NCBI GenBank assembly: GCA_051294375.1
Contig: CM119263.1
Coordinates: 11,757,130 to 11,821,129 of the forward strand
Length of the DNA: 64,000 nucleotides
Origin: Paraspadella gotoi
Taxonomy: Eukaryota; Chaetognatha
Reading direction: 5' to 3'
Part shown: one piece after another, positions 10,370 through 22,461 of the stretch
Layout of the letters: each line of letters starts with the position of its first letter
Position numbering within the stretch: the stretch's first letter is position 1
Position numbers and translations under genes: made by a program
The notes under the pieces: generated by a model
What the model was told of the DNA's origin: nothing
The model's database searches: none
Seen by the model: only the letters and a program-made list of their open reading frames with translations

Positions 10370-12200
10370 TCATTTCCGCAAAATTTTTCATTTTTTATTT
10401 TCAGTAGGATCTGTTACAGCAGACACGATTCTATAATTCACTTTGTCAGTGGCCCCCAGTTTCGGTCAATAACTAAGCTCATCTCAGAATTTCTATTTTG
10501 AACTCAAACCTATTCTCTTTTATGATAACAGTTAACTTCATGTTTTTAGGGCTTCCGGATAGTAACCCTAAAATAATACTTTGTCCCTAAATTTGATTTG
10601 ATTTTTAATAATTAACCTTAATCTATTATTACCAAACTTATAACCCTACATCCTAACGTTGATCCTCAACCCTTATATCTAACCTTAATTACTCACGTAA
10701 TCTTTACTCCTGAAACTAACCTAATTTCGAATTTAAGACGACATGGGGAGCTGTGCGAAAATAATTATTTAAAGTCTCTTTTAAAATTTTATTCCATAAA
10801 AAATTCTCGTTCGTTTTATCCAATTCGCCGGCTACCAGTGGACGAAAGAAAAAAAAAGGAGCAAATAGAAAACCTCGTTCCCATATTCTCCCTTCATGCT
10901 GCCGCCCCAGATCCTTCGCTCCCCTCATCTCTCTCCTTCCTCGCTTACCTCTATCTTTTCCAATCCCAAGATTTCCCTTCCCTTTTTTTTCATCGTTCCT
11001 TTGGCCTTTTTCGGTTCAAATCCCTGCCTCTGGTCAAGACTGCCTTCATTTTTTTTTCTTTTTTTAATCTTTCCTGGCCCCGAATTTGCTCGAGTTTTTA
11101 GTTTCTTGCTATTTTTTGGTCAATGCCTTTTCCCCTATTAATTTCGGAACTACTATACCAATTCTTCCATTTTTAAAAAAATTATTTTTGTATTGCATAT
11201 TATCAAATTTAAGCAGTAAAATACGTGCAATTTATGAAATATAAAAATTAGCTGCTATGATTGTCACTTTGTTACTTATACATTCGATAAATACAATTAC
11301 TATATGTACTATTTTACGTATGCATTTGGTTTAATAGTTTATTTTGAACATTTATTCCCATAGGTAAGTAAGACATAAGAGTTTCTTAGATCGAAGCCCT
11401 GCCTCATTCCTTCCCTTACTCTTGGGTCGACCTTTTTCTTTTCCTACTTTTCCTAAAAGTTTTCCTGTTATTTGTTCTCTGGCGCCTTTTCTTTCCTTTC
11501 CTTCCTTTCCTTTCTTATTTCATTCCTCGACGAAATCAGACGTGGAGATCAAGAATCACGTTCGTTCTTTCTCTCTACTATCTCCCATTTTCCACTGTGG
11601 AATAGTTCCGTCTTTATTCTCGCTTTTTCGTTTCTCTTGTCTTAAGGTTAAATTTTTTTTCAACTTTTCTTCTTTTTTTTCTTCTTTTTTTTTTGAAACA
11701 AAAATCTACATTTATTATATTCTTGAGGCGAGTGAAGGTCTTTCTGAAAAAAAATATCGAAAAGGTCGAATCGCGATCGACATCCATTTTCTTTTTTTTT
11801 TTCTCATTCGGTTTAAATTCTCCGTCTCACGTTTCACTTCTTTTATTTCCTTTATTTTTTTTTCCGAGAGAAAAACCTGATTCTTTACTGCTCTCTCGAG
11901 AGACGTTACTTTCCTGTCGACTTCCGGCGGCGGATCTCTGCCGTCGATTCACAACTTTGGTTGGTCTCTCGGGCGCCTCAATTCCGAGATCGGCGAGAGG
12001 ACGCGAGTCATTGCTGGGAAAAAGCGTCTCAGAAATTGATGTACTATCTTGAACGGAAGATCTTAAAATGATGTTGAAAGAAAATAAAGCGTGACGGAAA
12101 TAATATTGTATTAAAGTCATACAGTGTTTGTTTTTTATAGAAATTTTCGATATACATACACGAGTTAACCACAAATATTTTATAAATTAAAGACCCAACG
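10370..12200. other. Non-coding spacer
   Basis: Pyrimidine-rich and AT-rich DNA. A degenerate CCTAA-like stretch lies at about 10548-10725. No coding region could be supported. Confidence 0.5.
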
Positions 12201-12235
12201 ACCTACCGACCAACCAACCTGTATTTAGGTCGAAT

Positions 12236-14101
12236 TTACAGCACAACTTCGGAACGAATATTTTTGTCATTATTCTCGTTGTCGGTTAAAATAATTCCTT
12301 TTCGCTTTCGCAAATCGAAAAATCGAAGACCCGTCGAATAAAAAAACCCGAGAGCAAAAATTGTGCTGACAACGATAAACATACCACATATTGGCTTTAG
12401 TCCCAACTGGTGAATGTCGGGCTTGACTCCGATGCAGGCCACAACCGGCTCCCTCCACTCGGCGATTTTACCGGTCACGTGGTACTCGATGATTCTGTCT
12501 GAAATCTTGTCCCGGAGAGGGTGACCCTTTCGGATGGGGAAACTGTACGGACAGGTCCCGAAGCTGCCGCGCAACACCGTCAGGTCGAGGGTGCAGAAAC
12601 GCTGCGGCGATTCGTCGAATGCATGTCTATTATTAGCACGGTTAACCTTTAATTTTTTTTTTTATACCTTTATACCTTTCGCAGTTGTTGTATTTTAATC
12701 TCGTTAGCGACAAACGCCCATCCGTTTTTAAAGAAGGTCCGAATCTCGTCGTCGAAGGCGTCTTCGTCGAATGAAGACTCGATCAACGTCGTCGTCCCAA
12801 AGCTCTCGTTGATGCTGTCCATGAGGTAGGAGACGGTGGGTGCGAGGCGTTGATCCGACATCAGGCTAATGTTTCCCATCCACCACCAAAGGTTCAGCGA
12901 CATCCCGTACTTGACGCGTCTTTGCGACACCAGCGTCCTCACATCCTCGATGGGAAACTTTTCGGCCTGAAGGTTGGCCAAGTTGGCTGTCAGATTGGCC
13001 GTGTAGCCAGTGAGGGCTACCAGACAGAAGATCCACCAGGAGAGGGACATTGCCCGGGACCCCGGAAAGTGAGGTGTCTCACCAACCTGTTGGGGTGGAA
13101 GAAAGTTGTTCCAAAATACTAAGGATCACGATAAAATTTTACATAAAGTCTGAAAAGGCTTTATTAGGTGTAACTTTGGTAATTCGTTTCATCTATACTA
13201 TTGAGACTAATTTTTTTTTTTTTAAGTTGTAGCGTGTAATCTTTAACGGCGATAACCTTTTGTCGAAACAAAGCAGCGAAGAGATTCCAAGCTGTCGTCG
13301 ACATTGGCTGGAGAGCAGTCCCTGACAAATATCAATATCAACAGCGACAAAATGGCAATACTTCAAAGTGAACCGCTTCGCAACAACGTTTCCTAATATA
13401 AACCCACCCTTCGCGCTCCTCATCTCCGCCGATCTTCTGGCCGCCCACGAAAAGAGACAACAATAAACGAAGGCGCCTAAGCAGATGGCGACCCAGAGCT
13501 GCCACGTGAACGGCGAGAGAAATTGGAAGATGCCGTGGGCGGCGGGTTGACTCCGCACGGCCACAGCTCGGTAATTGAGATCCCCGATCGGGCTGACGAA
13601 ATCGATCGTCTCCCGAAACGCCATCAGCCAGGGTAAGGCGAACCCGGCGAGGTCGAGGGAAGAGTTGGAGCTGAGATCGTGGTACAGATCAGCCACTGTT
13701 TAGAACAATTTCAGTGGGGGGGGGGCGATAACTATGGTGTTTTAGTTACACCTCTTGAAAAAAAAAAAAATTACATTAAACAAATGACATTTAGTTTATG
13801 GATGTAAGTTGTAAGGAAAAAAAATTCGCCCATTTACAGGTAAAACTTACGTGTACAATGGAATAGTGTTACGGAAAAGGCGTATCAAATCTATAAAATC
13901 AGGTTTTTTTTTAATTTAATTAAATTGTAATATTATTAACTTAGTTATTTTCTTTGCTAATTTTCGGAATTCTAACTTCTCACCATTTGAATATTTCTTT
14001 TCAATTATTGAAAATTGAAGATCATGCGATAGTTGTTCAATGATCCGTTTCTCCACGGGCTCGATGATGTGACTTATATATCCCACCGTAAGATTCGTCA
14101 T
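12236..14101 (-). CDS. Ionotropic receptor / glutamate-receptor-like channel, compact
   Basis: Four exons on the - strand: 14101-13984, 13695-13408, 13118-12676 and 12601-12236. All phases agree (1,215 nt, 404 aa). Domain order is that of an iGluR core: S1 ligand lobe from residue 1; an Arg (R67) in FRETIDFVSP where glutamate receptors have the ligand-binding Arg; M1 about 104-124; pore loop FWNNFLPPQQ; M3 with GYTANLTANLA (iGluR consensus SYTANLAAFLT); the S2 lobe, including CPYSFPIRKGHPLRDKI; and M4 about 353-373, followed by a basic tail. Such proteins form tetrameric cation channels. Arthropod ionotropic receptors of this type act in chemo-, thermo- or hygrosensation. The amino-terminal domain and a signal peptide are absent from this model. 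Either an upstream exon above 14.1 kb was missed or the receptor is unusually short. Confidence 0.85.
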
Positions 14102-14635
14102 TTTGTTCCATTCAGAAAAAAGTTAATAGAAAACCTCAGCGATGATATATGACCAAAAATGAAATATTCGCTAAGTGGAGAAGGGACTGACCTCGTTATC
14201 GATTGAATTTTTAATCTTTTTTTTTTTTTTTAGAAAGTCGGGTTTTCGGTGACACGCAGAAACTGTTTGCTTAACATCGAAACAAACAGAAATGAAGCAA
14301 AGCTGTAATTCTGTTACCTGAAAAGAGATAGGTATTTTTCATGGATCTTTGAACTGCATTTTTCCAAAAAGCTTCTCACGGTAAGGAAGAGAGAAAAATT
14401 AATTAAAAGATTAAAATATTTTTTTCACAAATCCCTTCCCACGAATGCTTGCGGCACCCCCTTATAAGCAGGACTTAAAAGTTCAAACCAGTAATTTTTC
14501 TATTTCTTTTTGTTTTTTGTTTTTTAATTATCATTATTTATTGTTTTTTTTTGTTTAATTAATTTTCAGTTTTTTTTACGTTCCCTTGAAGCTTGATAGA
14601 ATTATAGTAGCCATTATGCTTCACGGAGACTGTTT

Positions 14636-14641
<6 letters not shown>

Positions 14642-14688
<47 letters not shown>
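14642..14688. repeat. (CT)n microsatellite
   Basis: Uninterrupted CT dinucleotides, about 47 bp. Confidence 0.9.
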
Positions 14689-14692
<4 letters not shown>

Positions 14693-14967
14693 AAGTGTAC
14701 AAAGAACGTGATAAAAGTAAAATAGTAGTGAGAGTGAGACCAGTTTGAGATTATGATCGGATACATTAATATGACAACATACATTTTTTCATGCCTCATA
14801 TACTCGTATTCGACTTTGAAGAATACGAAGATATACATCTGTTAAATTTTCCTTCTTTTTTGGATTTCTGTCAACATTTCTTCCCGAATCTTTATCGGAA
14901 ATGATTGTTCGACTATCCATCTTGTGGGATATAAAAGCTGCGTCCTATCTCTGTCCGTCTGCCGGCG

Positions 14968-14990
14968 TCTCTCTCTCTCTCTCCTCTCTC

Positions 14991-15035
<45 letters not shown>
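14968..15035. repeat. (CT)n microsatellite, interrupted
   Basis: About 68 bp of CT with a few CC and TT interruptions. Confidence 0.9.
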
Positions 15036-15037
<2 letters not shown>

Positions 15038-15618
15038 GTACCATGAAACTGCGGCTCTGACGTCTTTTGTTTCTTCCTAATCCCTTATCGATCTTTCTAT
15101 TCCTAGCATCTATTTTTATTTATGAAATAAAAACTAGCATACGAATCAAATTTATACTTATTTGTTAAGAAAATGTGAATGATGAAAATTCTTGTATTTC
15201 GTCCGTTGTGGCCATTTAGTATAAAGACGAAAAATAATAAAAATACCAATTTTGATTTAAAAGAAAACGTGTTTTTTTTTATCCTTTTTACGATTTTAAG
15301 AATTTCAACATCCAAGCAACAATGCATAATTTGTATTATAAATATCGCAGCCGTCTCCTAAAAAAAAGAGGAGAAAAATACATATATATATATATATTTT
15401 TTACTTTGACGCATTGATCTTTCCCTTTATTTTTTTTTTTCTATTTTTTGTGCGACGAGATTTAAATATAAATCTCCATTCCTCTTTTGTGGTTGCAAAA
15501 AAAAAAAAAAGAAAAAGGGCGGGAGGAGGTAGGGACGGTAAAACGAGGATATCTCCCTTTTTTTTATTCACATCCTTGTCAGGGCCACGAACGTAGGTAG
15601 GGAGTGGTTAAGACATCT

Positions 15619-15660
15619 CGGGTTGCATCCCTGTCAGGGACACGAGAGAGGGATGTAACC
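15619..15660. repeat. Hairpin with ~12-bp stem
   Basis: GGTTGCATCCCT is answered by AGGGATGTAACC across a ~16-nt loop, with one G-U type mismatch. It sits inside a segment with weak tRNA promoter-like boxes. Confidence 0.5.
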
Positions 15661-16608
15661 TAATTTGAAATTCCGCTCGTCATCCCGCGCTCGTGGGTTC
15701 GAGTGAGATTGAGTGGGGCCTGAGCAAAGGAAGGGTGAGTTTGGCGAGGATCTTAAAGTGAACAGATTGATTTTACCGAGGCTGTTTTAAACAGCCTTTC
15801 CTCTTCCTCCTCACTCCTATCTTCTCTTTTGCTTCGTTCGCACCTTTAACGCTTTTCTATATAACACACGGTCTTTATGTCCCTCCGTTAATCGTTAGCA
15901 TAAAGTAACGTACTTGTTGCCTATTTTAGAATGTGCTTTTTACTTTTTCTCTTCTCTTCTTTTTTAAAGAATTGGCTTCTAGCTCTCGATTACACTCCTC
16001 TCTTTTCTTCTCATCAAGTCGACTCGGTTTTCCTCTCTTTCTCTCTTTTGCCTCTCGTTCTTCTCTATTTCTCCTCTTCTCGACCATCTTTTACTCTCGT
16101 CGCCAAGTCGTGAGCAACGCCCCTTTTTCTCAGAGTACCTTGACCCCTTCTTTCCTTTGCTAAAAAATGTTTTTTTCTTGTTCTTTGCTTGTTGCATTTT
16201 TTCGTTCTTTTTATTTTTTTCATTCTTTTTATTTATTTGCGTTTTCCTTTTCCTTTCAATTTTTTCTTTGATTCTATATTTTTTCTTTGTCTTTACTCTT
16301 TAGTATGATATCGAACGCAGATGTCACGACAAAATTTTCTCTAAAATAGGAAAATAGACATCGGATATCAGAATAGCTGTAAGTTCTCAATATATATCCT
16401 CGTCCTGAATAAATAATAATTATTTTAGTTTTCTCTTCATCGTCGCGGTCTAAACCAAGGTCACCCACCGCTCCCTTTAATCCGTCCCCCCCTTTTTCCC
16501 CTAAGCTCTGTCTCTTCTTTTGATCTGCCCATTTCTTTGTCACCTTCGCTCCTTTCCTCCCTTTGACGATCCAATTTCCGACTCTTTTATGTCTTTTCCC
16601 GCAACGAC

Positions 16609-17067
16609 ATGCAAACTGCATGCGAACAGCATGCGAACTGATCCCTCTGCGTTTTTGAGTCGTTTGTATTCGATCGAGAAAGCATCGTAAACAGCGAGAG
16701 TCGCCCGTCTGCGATTAAAACTTCAGAGAAATGGAAAAATGCTCGGTTGCATACGATTGTCCTCGCGAGAAGGCTTACCTAAGCGTTCCAACGAATTTCT
16801 CTCATATTAACTGAATTTTGCGACTGTTCTTGCGTGCTCCCGAGTACAATACTTTATTGGTTCATTTATCATCGGCTATTACATGATATTTTCTAGCAAT
16901 TGAAGGACAAACTTTTTTAACTTCGTCTATGATATTAAATTCACTTCTTTCTCACTCGCATGCAAATTGTATTCCCCTCTCCCACGCGCAACTTACTCTC
17001 CCCACCCTCGCATGCAAATTTCGCTACTCTCGATCTTAGCATGCAAATTTTACTCACGCATGTAAAT
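16609..17067. promoter_or_regulatory. Cluster of octamer (POU-type) motifs
   Basis: Perfect ATGCAAAT octamers at 16960-16967, 17012-17019 and 17041-17048, plus ATGTAAAT at 17060-17067. About 340 bp upstream lie variants ATGCAAAC (16609) and two ATGCGAAC (16620, 16631). Each perfect octamer is preceded by GC, giving GCATGCAAAT. The octamer is the known POU-domain binding site; use here as an enhancer or promoter is inferred. Confidence 0.45.
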
Positions 17068-17278
17068 CACTGCCGCTAAACTGTTCACCTGCAAATGGCT
17101 TTTCTTCTGCCTTCCTTCTCCGCGAAGACAAACCGAATAAAAAACTAAGCGAATCAAAACGCCTCGCGATCCACTCTTCTCGTTGCTTCTTTGCAAGACT
17201 CATTTTCCTGATCATTTCACGTGAAAACCGCGTGGTTCTTCTCATCAAGTCGCTGAGAAACGAGATTTCTCGTCTCAT
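17054..17278 (-). CDS. Possible small ORF or first exon, basic protein
   Basis: ATG-initiated frame of 74 codons, rich in Arg, Lys and Glu (begins MRREISFLSDLMRRTTRF). A good donor context (GCAG|GTGAAC) lies near its end, so it could be a first exon instead of a whole gene. No domain recognised. The composition is mixed and not a simple-repeat translation, but chance cannot be excluded. Confidence 0.25.
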   Translation of the reverse strand: MRREISFLSDLMRRTTRFSREMIRKMSLAKKQREEWIARRFDSLSFLFGLSSRRRKAEEKPFAGEQFSGSDLHA

Positions 17279-17279
17279 T

Positions 17280-18840
17280 CCCAGACGGGAGAATATTTTT
17301 GGTGTGCCAAAAATTGTTTAATTTGCATTGCCTAATTAATCCGATGTTAACCAATTTATTTTACTCTGTCGCTCAGGAAAGTCGATTCCTTTTTTTTTTT
17401 GTTTTCGTTTTTACTTTTTATGTTATTTTTTTGAAAATGTTTCTGTGATGAATAGTCGACGTCGCCGGGTGACGTTTTACTGGAATTTCGTGCTCCGAAA
17501 AACCAAAAAAAGGCAGAAAAAAATGGTTTCTATTTATTTTCTTACTCTTCCAGAAGAGATTTTCAACAACGTTTGCGTTATGAAAACCATAAGCTAAGAT
17601 AATGAAGCCTGCGAGTTTTCAGCTTTCCATTTAACCAAGTAAAATAACAAAAAAATTAAATTGCGCTCATACTGTGGCAAAAAACATAGAATGTGAGCTA
17701 ATTACTATTCAACTTTGTAAACGTAGTAAGAAACCAGAGGAAAACAATATAGTAAAAACTATTTTCAACCGTAAATCATGAGGACAACAGACGAAAAACA
17801 GGTAGTTGACGTTTATGGGGCCACAAAAATAATAAGGAGGGAATAAAAAGCGAAATTCCGAAAACCCGATAACAAAACAGTTGCCCCGACGGAGCTTCCG
17901 TGTTCGTTTTTAATCCGACTTTGCGACGAAGAAAATTTAAATTTTATATTTTGCCAAACAAATCAACGATTAAATGAGGTTTAGTTCGTCCGCTAAGGTA
18001 GGGATTAGCAGTATTCGACGAAATCTTTATTTCTCTATCGGCCGAAAATAATAGGGAATTTGATACCAAAAAACAAGGCTTTTTTGAAATATTTACTGTA
18101 TGGAAAATACTGAAAAGAAAAATTTTATTTTTTGAATATAGGTAGCGTAAGCGTAACTCTAATATAAAACCGAAAAAGAATCTTTCAATATAGAAAAATA
18201 TTAGATAAGTACAGAAAGCAATATTCTTTTTATTGTAGCGCAAAAACTAGGCTTTCTCGCAAAACTCTGGTTATAGAGTTTGCAAATGTATTTTCTCTCA
18301 AGGTATTATCATTGATAATTCCCAAAATGATGCGCAAAAATGCGCCAGCAGCAGTTCTGGCGATAGTCATTTTATATATTGTTTCCTACTGTATATTAAG
18401 GCTATGAATCATGCATATGTATAGAAACTGATATAAAAAATTTATTATGATCTTAAGATTTATCGTGCCTTTTTTCTGTTTAACTAATCCTCATTTTGCT
18501 TAATATATATGATACCTGTAATTATTATAAATGGGTATTATCTTTATTATGGTCTTTATTTTTAAAGAAATTTCAAACATAAACCTAAAGACTCATTATT
18601 GATCCACAATTTCTGATACTTTTACAAAATTGGTCCACTGGGTTTTTTGTTTAGTATTTTGTTTCTTTTTATCTATGATTTGAGATTTATTTTCGGTATC
18701 GTTTTTTCTTTGATTTTAAAGATTAAACCGAAAAAATAATCTCTTTAGAATCGGAGATTGTATAAAAAAAAAAGAGAAAAGAAAAGGAGGAAGGGGAAAA
18801 GAGATAGGGGGATAAAGTGGCTCAGTTTTACGTCAATTTA
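17280..18840. other. AT-rich non-coding region
   Basis: No coding region or organised repeat was supported here. Confidence 0.5.
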
Positions 18841-19385
18841 CGCCATTCTAACCCGAACAGCATCTTAACTTAATAGTTTTATTTGGAAAATGAAAAAAGT
18901 TATTACGCGCACAAAATTAAATGATATTAATAGGTTTTCTCTGTTATTTTAATCGCGCATTCTAAAACGACAAAACTATATAAAAAAAGGTCCGAAAAAT
19001 ATTTTTAAAGCAACTTAACCGAGTAGTTTTATCTATAAAATAAACAAGAAGTCTTTACGCCATGGAATTAATAATATTTACATGCTTTTTTGTTCATTTA
19101 ACGCCATTCTCGACCACAAAACGCCAAAAAGAGGCAGATAAATCTTTAAAAACCACTTAAACTGAATAGTTTTTACTAGAAAACAATCAGAAAGTCTTTA
19201 CGCACTCAAATGAATATATTAAAACGGTTTTACCTTCATTTCACGCCATTTTACGCCACAACTTTTCAAAATTTATATAAACATTTACAATTATTAACTT
19301 TATATATTTTAATATTTTTTTTGAAAAATCATTAACGCTACATATGTAATTAGGAAATAATACGTTTTGGCGTAGTTTTTACGTA
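18841..19385. repeat. Diverged tandem repeat, unit ~145 bp
   Basis: Units begin with a CGCCATT or CGCGCATT motif at 18841, 18954, 19102 and 19244. Each then carries an A-rich part, a CTTAA...AGTTTT block, an AGTCTTTACGC-like block and a T-rich end. Units 2 and 3 are about 148 and 142 bp. Unit 1 is about 113 bp and lacks an internal ~40 bp. Unit 4 decays. This looks like a small remnant of satellite DNA. Confidence 0.6.
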
Positions 19386-19795
19386 CCGCCACGGCGCCAA
19401 CAAACACGTAGTAAAAAAAAGAAATCAATCTGATCAAAATACAACATGTAAACTTAATTAGAAAAGAAGTTTTTCAAAATTTTTGTTGAATATCCTTGAC
19501 AGCAGATAAGGAGGCAGAAACGTTATTATCCAAATTGACGTAAATCAGTTGGCGTAAATAAATATTTAAAAGTCAACTTGAATTAACGATTAAAGTACAC
19601 TTCGTTAGGCTTAATATAAGGTTTAAAACTCGAATGAAGAAAATTAGTATTTCTAAAGTTTTTGTGCAATACCCTAGCTAAGGTACGGTTGTCAATTTAA
19701 TCACTAAGACACTTTTTTGTTTACTTTTTGTTTACATCTAATCCATATCCGTATGGCCATAAAATCGTGCTTATCAGATCTCACGCCCGCAAACG

Positions 19796-20452
<657 letters not shown>

Positions 20453-21259
20453 GGCTTTTCTTTGGATTTCCTTATTTCCTTTTTTTTTCTATTTTCCTTC
20501 AACTATCCCCTTTCATTTTCTGTTTCGACGCACTCTCTTTAAACCTCCTCCCCATTCTAGGTTTTTTTTTCTTTTCCATTTGTGTGGGTGTCACTGTTTT
20601 AGATTTCGTGTCTGGTTTTTACTTTTATTTTCTTTTGTTTACAGGGAAATTTTAACAAACTCTTTTTACCAATTTTTATCTTGTTCCCATGACTGCAGAT
20701 TGTATGCAATGTCACAATTCAAACCAGAACTTTTTGGTAAGATTTTTTTTTTCAACTTCATTTTTACTTCAGATATCAACAAAAATCAGACCTTATTCCG
20801 TTTCCTCCTTTTCAACTCGAGCAATAAAACTTTTCAAACACTTATTTTCTCCGTTCGTTTCTTATCAACAACACAATACCTGTTTTATGGTTTTCGTCTC
20901 CAATAGAAAGAGCCGCTTTCCAGCCTCTTGGCTTTTCCCAATTTTATGTATTCTTTCATTCTCTTCTTTTTTTTTCCCCCGATCTGTCCCTTTCTTTTCT
21001 TCTTCTCTCTTCAACGCTTTCCTCTCGCCATTTCACGCTCTTATTTCCCTTTCTTTTCCCTATTTTTTTCGATAAAAACATCTTTTTTTTTTGGGTGAAG
21101 AGGAAGTTGTGAAGGGTTTTGGGTAAGGCTGTGATCAGCGGCGAGAGAAGATGCGGGGGTGAGGGAAATGGAAAAAAGGTGAGGATGAAAAATGGGCAAA
21201 CGCCGGGCAAATAACTGCTAGATATTGGAAATTTTAGCGCCTTTAAAAAGAAGTTGAGT

Positions 21260-21359
<100 letters not shown>

Positions 21360-21892
21360 TTAAAAGGAATAAAAAGAAAAACATTTTTGAAAGGAAATTG
21401 CCGGAAGGGGAAGCTCGTCGAGTCTTCATCATTTTCGCGTGTTTACGTCTTCAACGAAGAGACGAGTTCCTAAAAGATGGTTTCTTCGAAGGAAACAAAA
21501 CAGCACTGATGACAAACAAAACAGAATTAGGCTTACGACAAATGAACCATTGCATCGGCCCATCGTCGATGATTGATGATCGTCTTAATACAAAATGAAT
21601 AAATGGTAAAAAAAATTACATATTTTATATTCTATTGTTTGTTTCTTTCTTTTTTGAAACTTAATTAAGTCAGTTCAAAATAATTTTTTTGTTTTAGGGT
21701 ACTAAAAGACGAAGTAATGATTAAATAGTTCTTAAATCCGTTCGTTTCAGGGTGTGGCACCGGGAAGGTTGCTGGACCACCACACGGGCCCTGACTCCAT
21801 AACTTTGGCTCAAAGTCCTCACAATAATAATTTTTCACAGGAGTCTACTTAATGAGAAGAATGCGTCGTTCTTGAAAATAAGAAGGTATGGA

Positions 21893-21928
<36 letters not shown>

Positions 21929-21946
21929 TTCTCTCTTTCTCTCTTT
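21893..21946. repeat. (CT)n microsatellite, interrupted
   Basis: CT repeat with TTT interruptions at one end. Confidence 0.9.
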
Positions 21947-22314
21947 CAATTTCGTTCGGTCTTCGGAGCCATTGAAAGCAGGTCCCAACGGTGAGCCATC
22001 AATTTCCAAGGGGTCCGTTCGCTCATGAGCTCTGAATTTGGCAGTTTTAAGATGAGGTGCTAAATTTGCGCGGATGGCTCGATCATTAGGCGCAGTCGGA
22101 CGGAGGGCGAGGTGGCCTTTCTCGTGGGCGACTTCATCGACAAAAGAGAAAAGAACATGCAAATTGGTCTAAGACGATTGGTGTGAATGACCAGGAAAAC
22201 GAAAGTTGAACATTTTCTTAAAAGACCTTGAGAATTTAATTGGGACCAAGACATTTGGGCTTGGTACGTATTTATCTCGAAATCGCGCTTAATTATATAG
22301 ACAAATTGACATTA

Positions 22315-22461
22315 AGGTCAGGGAAAGACGTTAAATCTTGTAGAGTCAAACAAGAAGGGTCATTTTGGCAGGGTTAAGCAAAAGTAGACATTGTGACAAG
22401 GTCAAGTCTGTGCCGGAGCGAGAGTCGGGGTCAGGGACGCTGACCCTAGCAGTCGAGGTCA
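22315..22461. promoter_or_regulatory. Cluster of nuclear-receptor half-sites
   Basis: Six AGGTCA-like half-sites in 147 bp: AGGTCA at 22315, GGGTCA at 22357, AGGTCA at 22399, GGGTCA at 22428 with inverted TGACCC at 22441, and AGGTCA at 22456. One (ACAAGGTCA, ending 22404) resembles the extended monomer site of ERR/FTZ-F1-type receptors. The segment overlaps an open, Lys/Arg-rich + strand frame (about 22365-22670) that may be an exon, so the motifs could be coincidental. Confidence 0.35.

Larger units (their letters stand above)
14102..16600. other. Non-coding region with CT repeats
   Basis: Contains (CT)n arrays at 14642-14688 and 14968-15035, A- and T-runs, and a tRNA-like/hairpin segment near 15590-15715. 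If the receptor has a 5' exon, it may lie in the first kilobase here; I could not find it. Confidence 0.5.

Noticed and set aside
21845-22254. Two overlapping - strand frames of 64 and 105 codons
   Set aside because: Both look mildly protein-like but exclude each other, and one runs into an AG array; chance frames of this size are common here.
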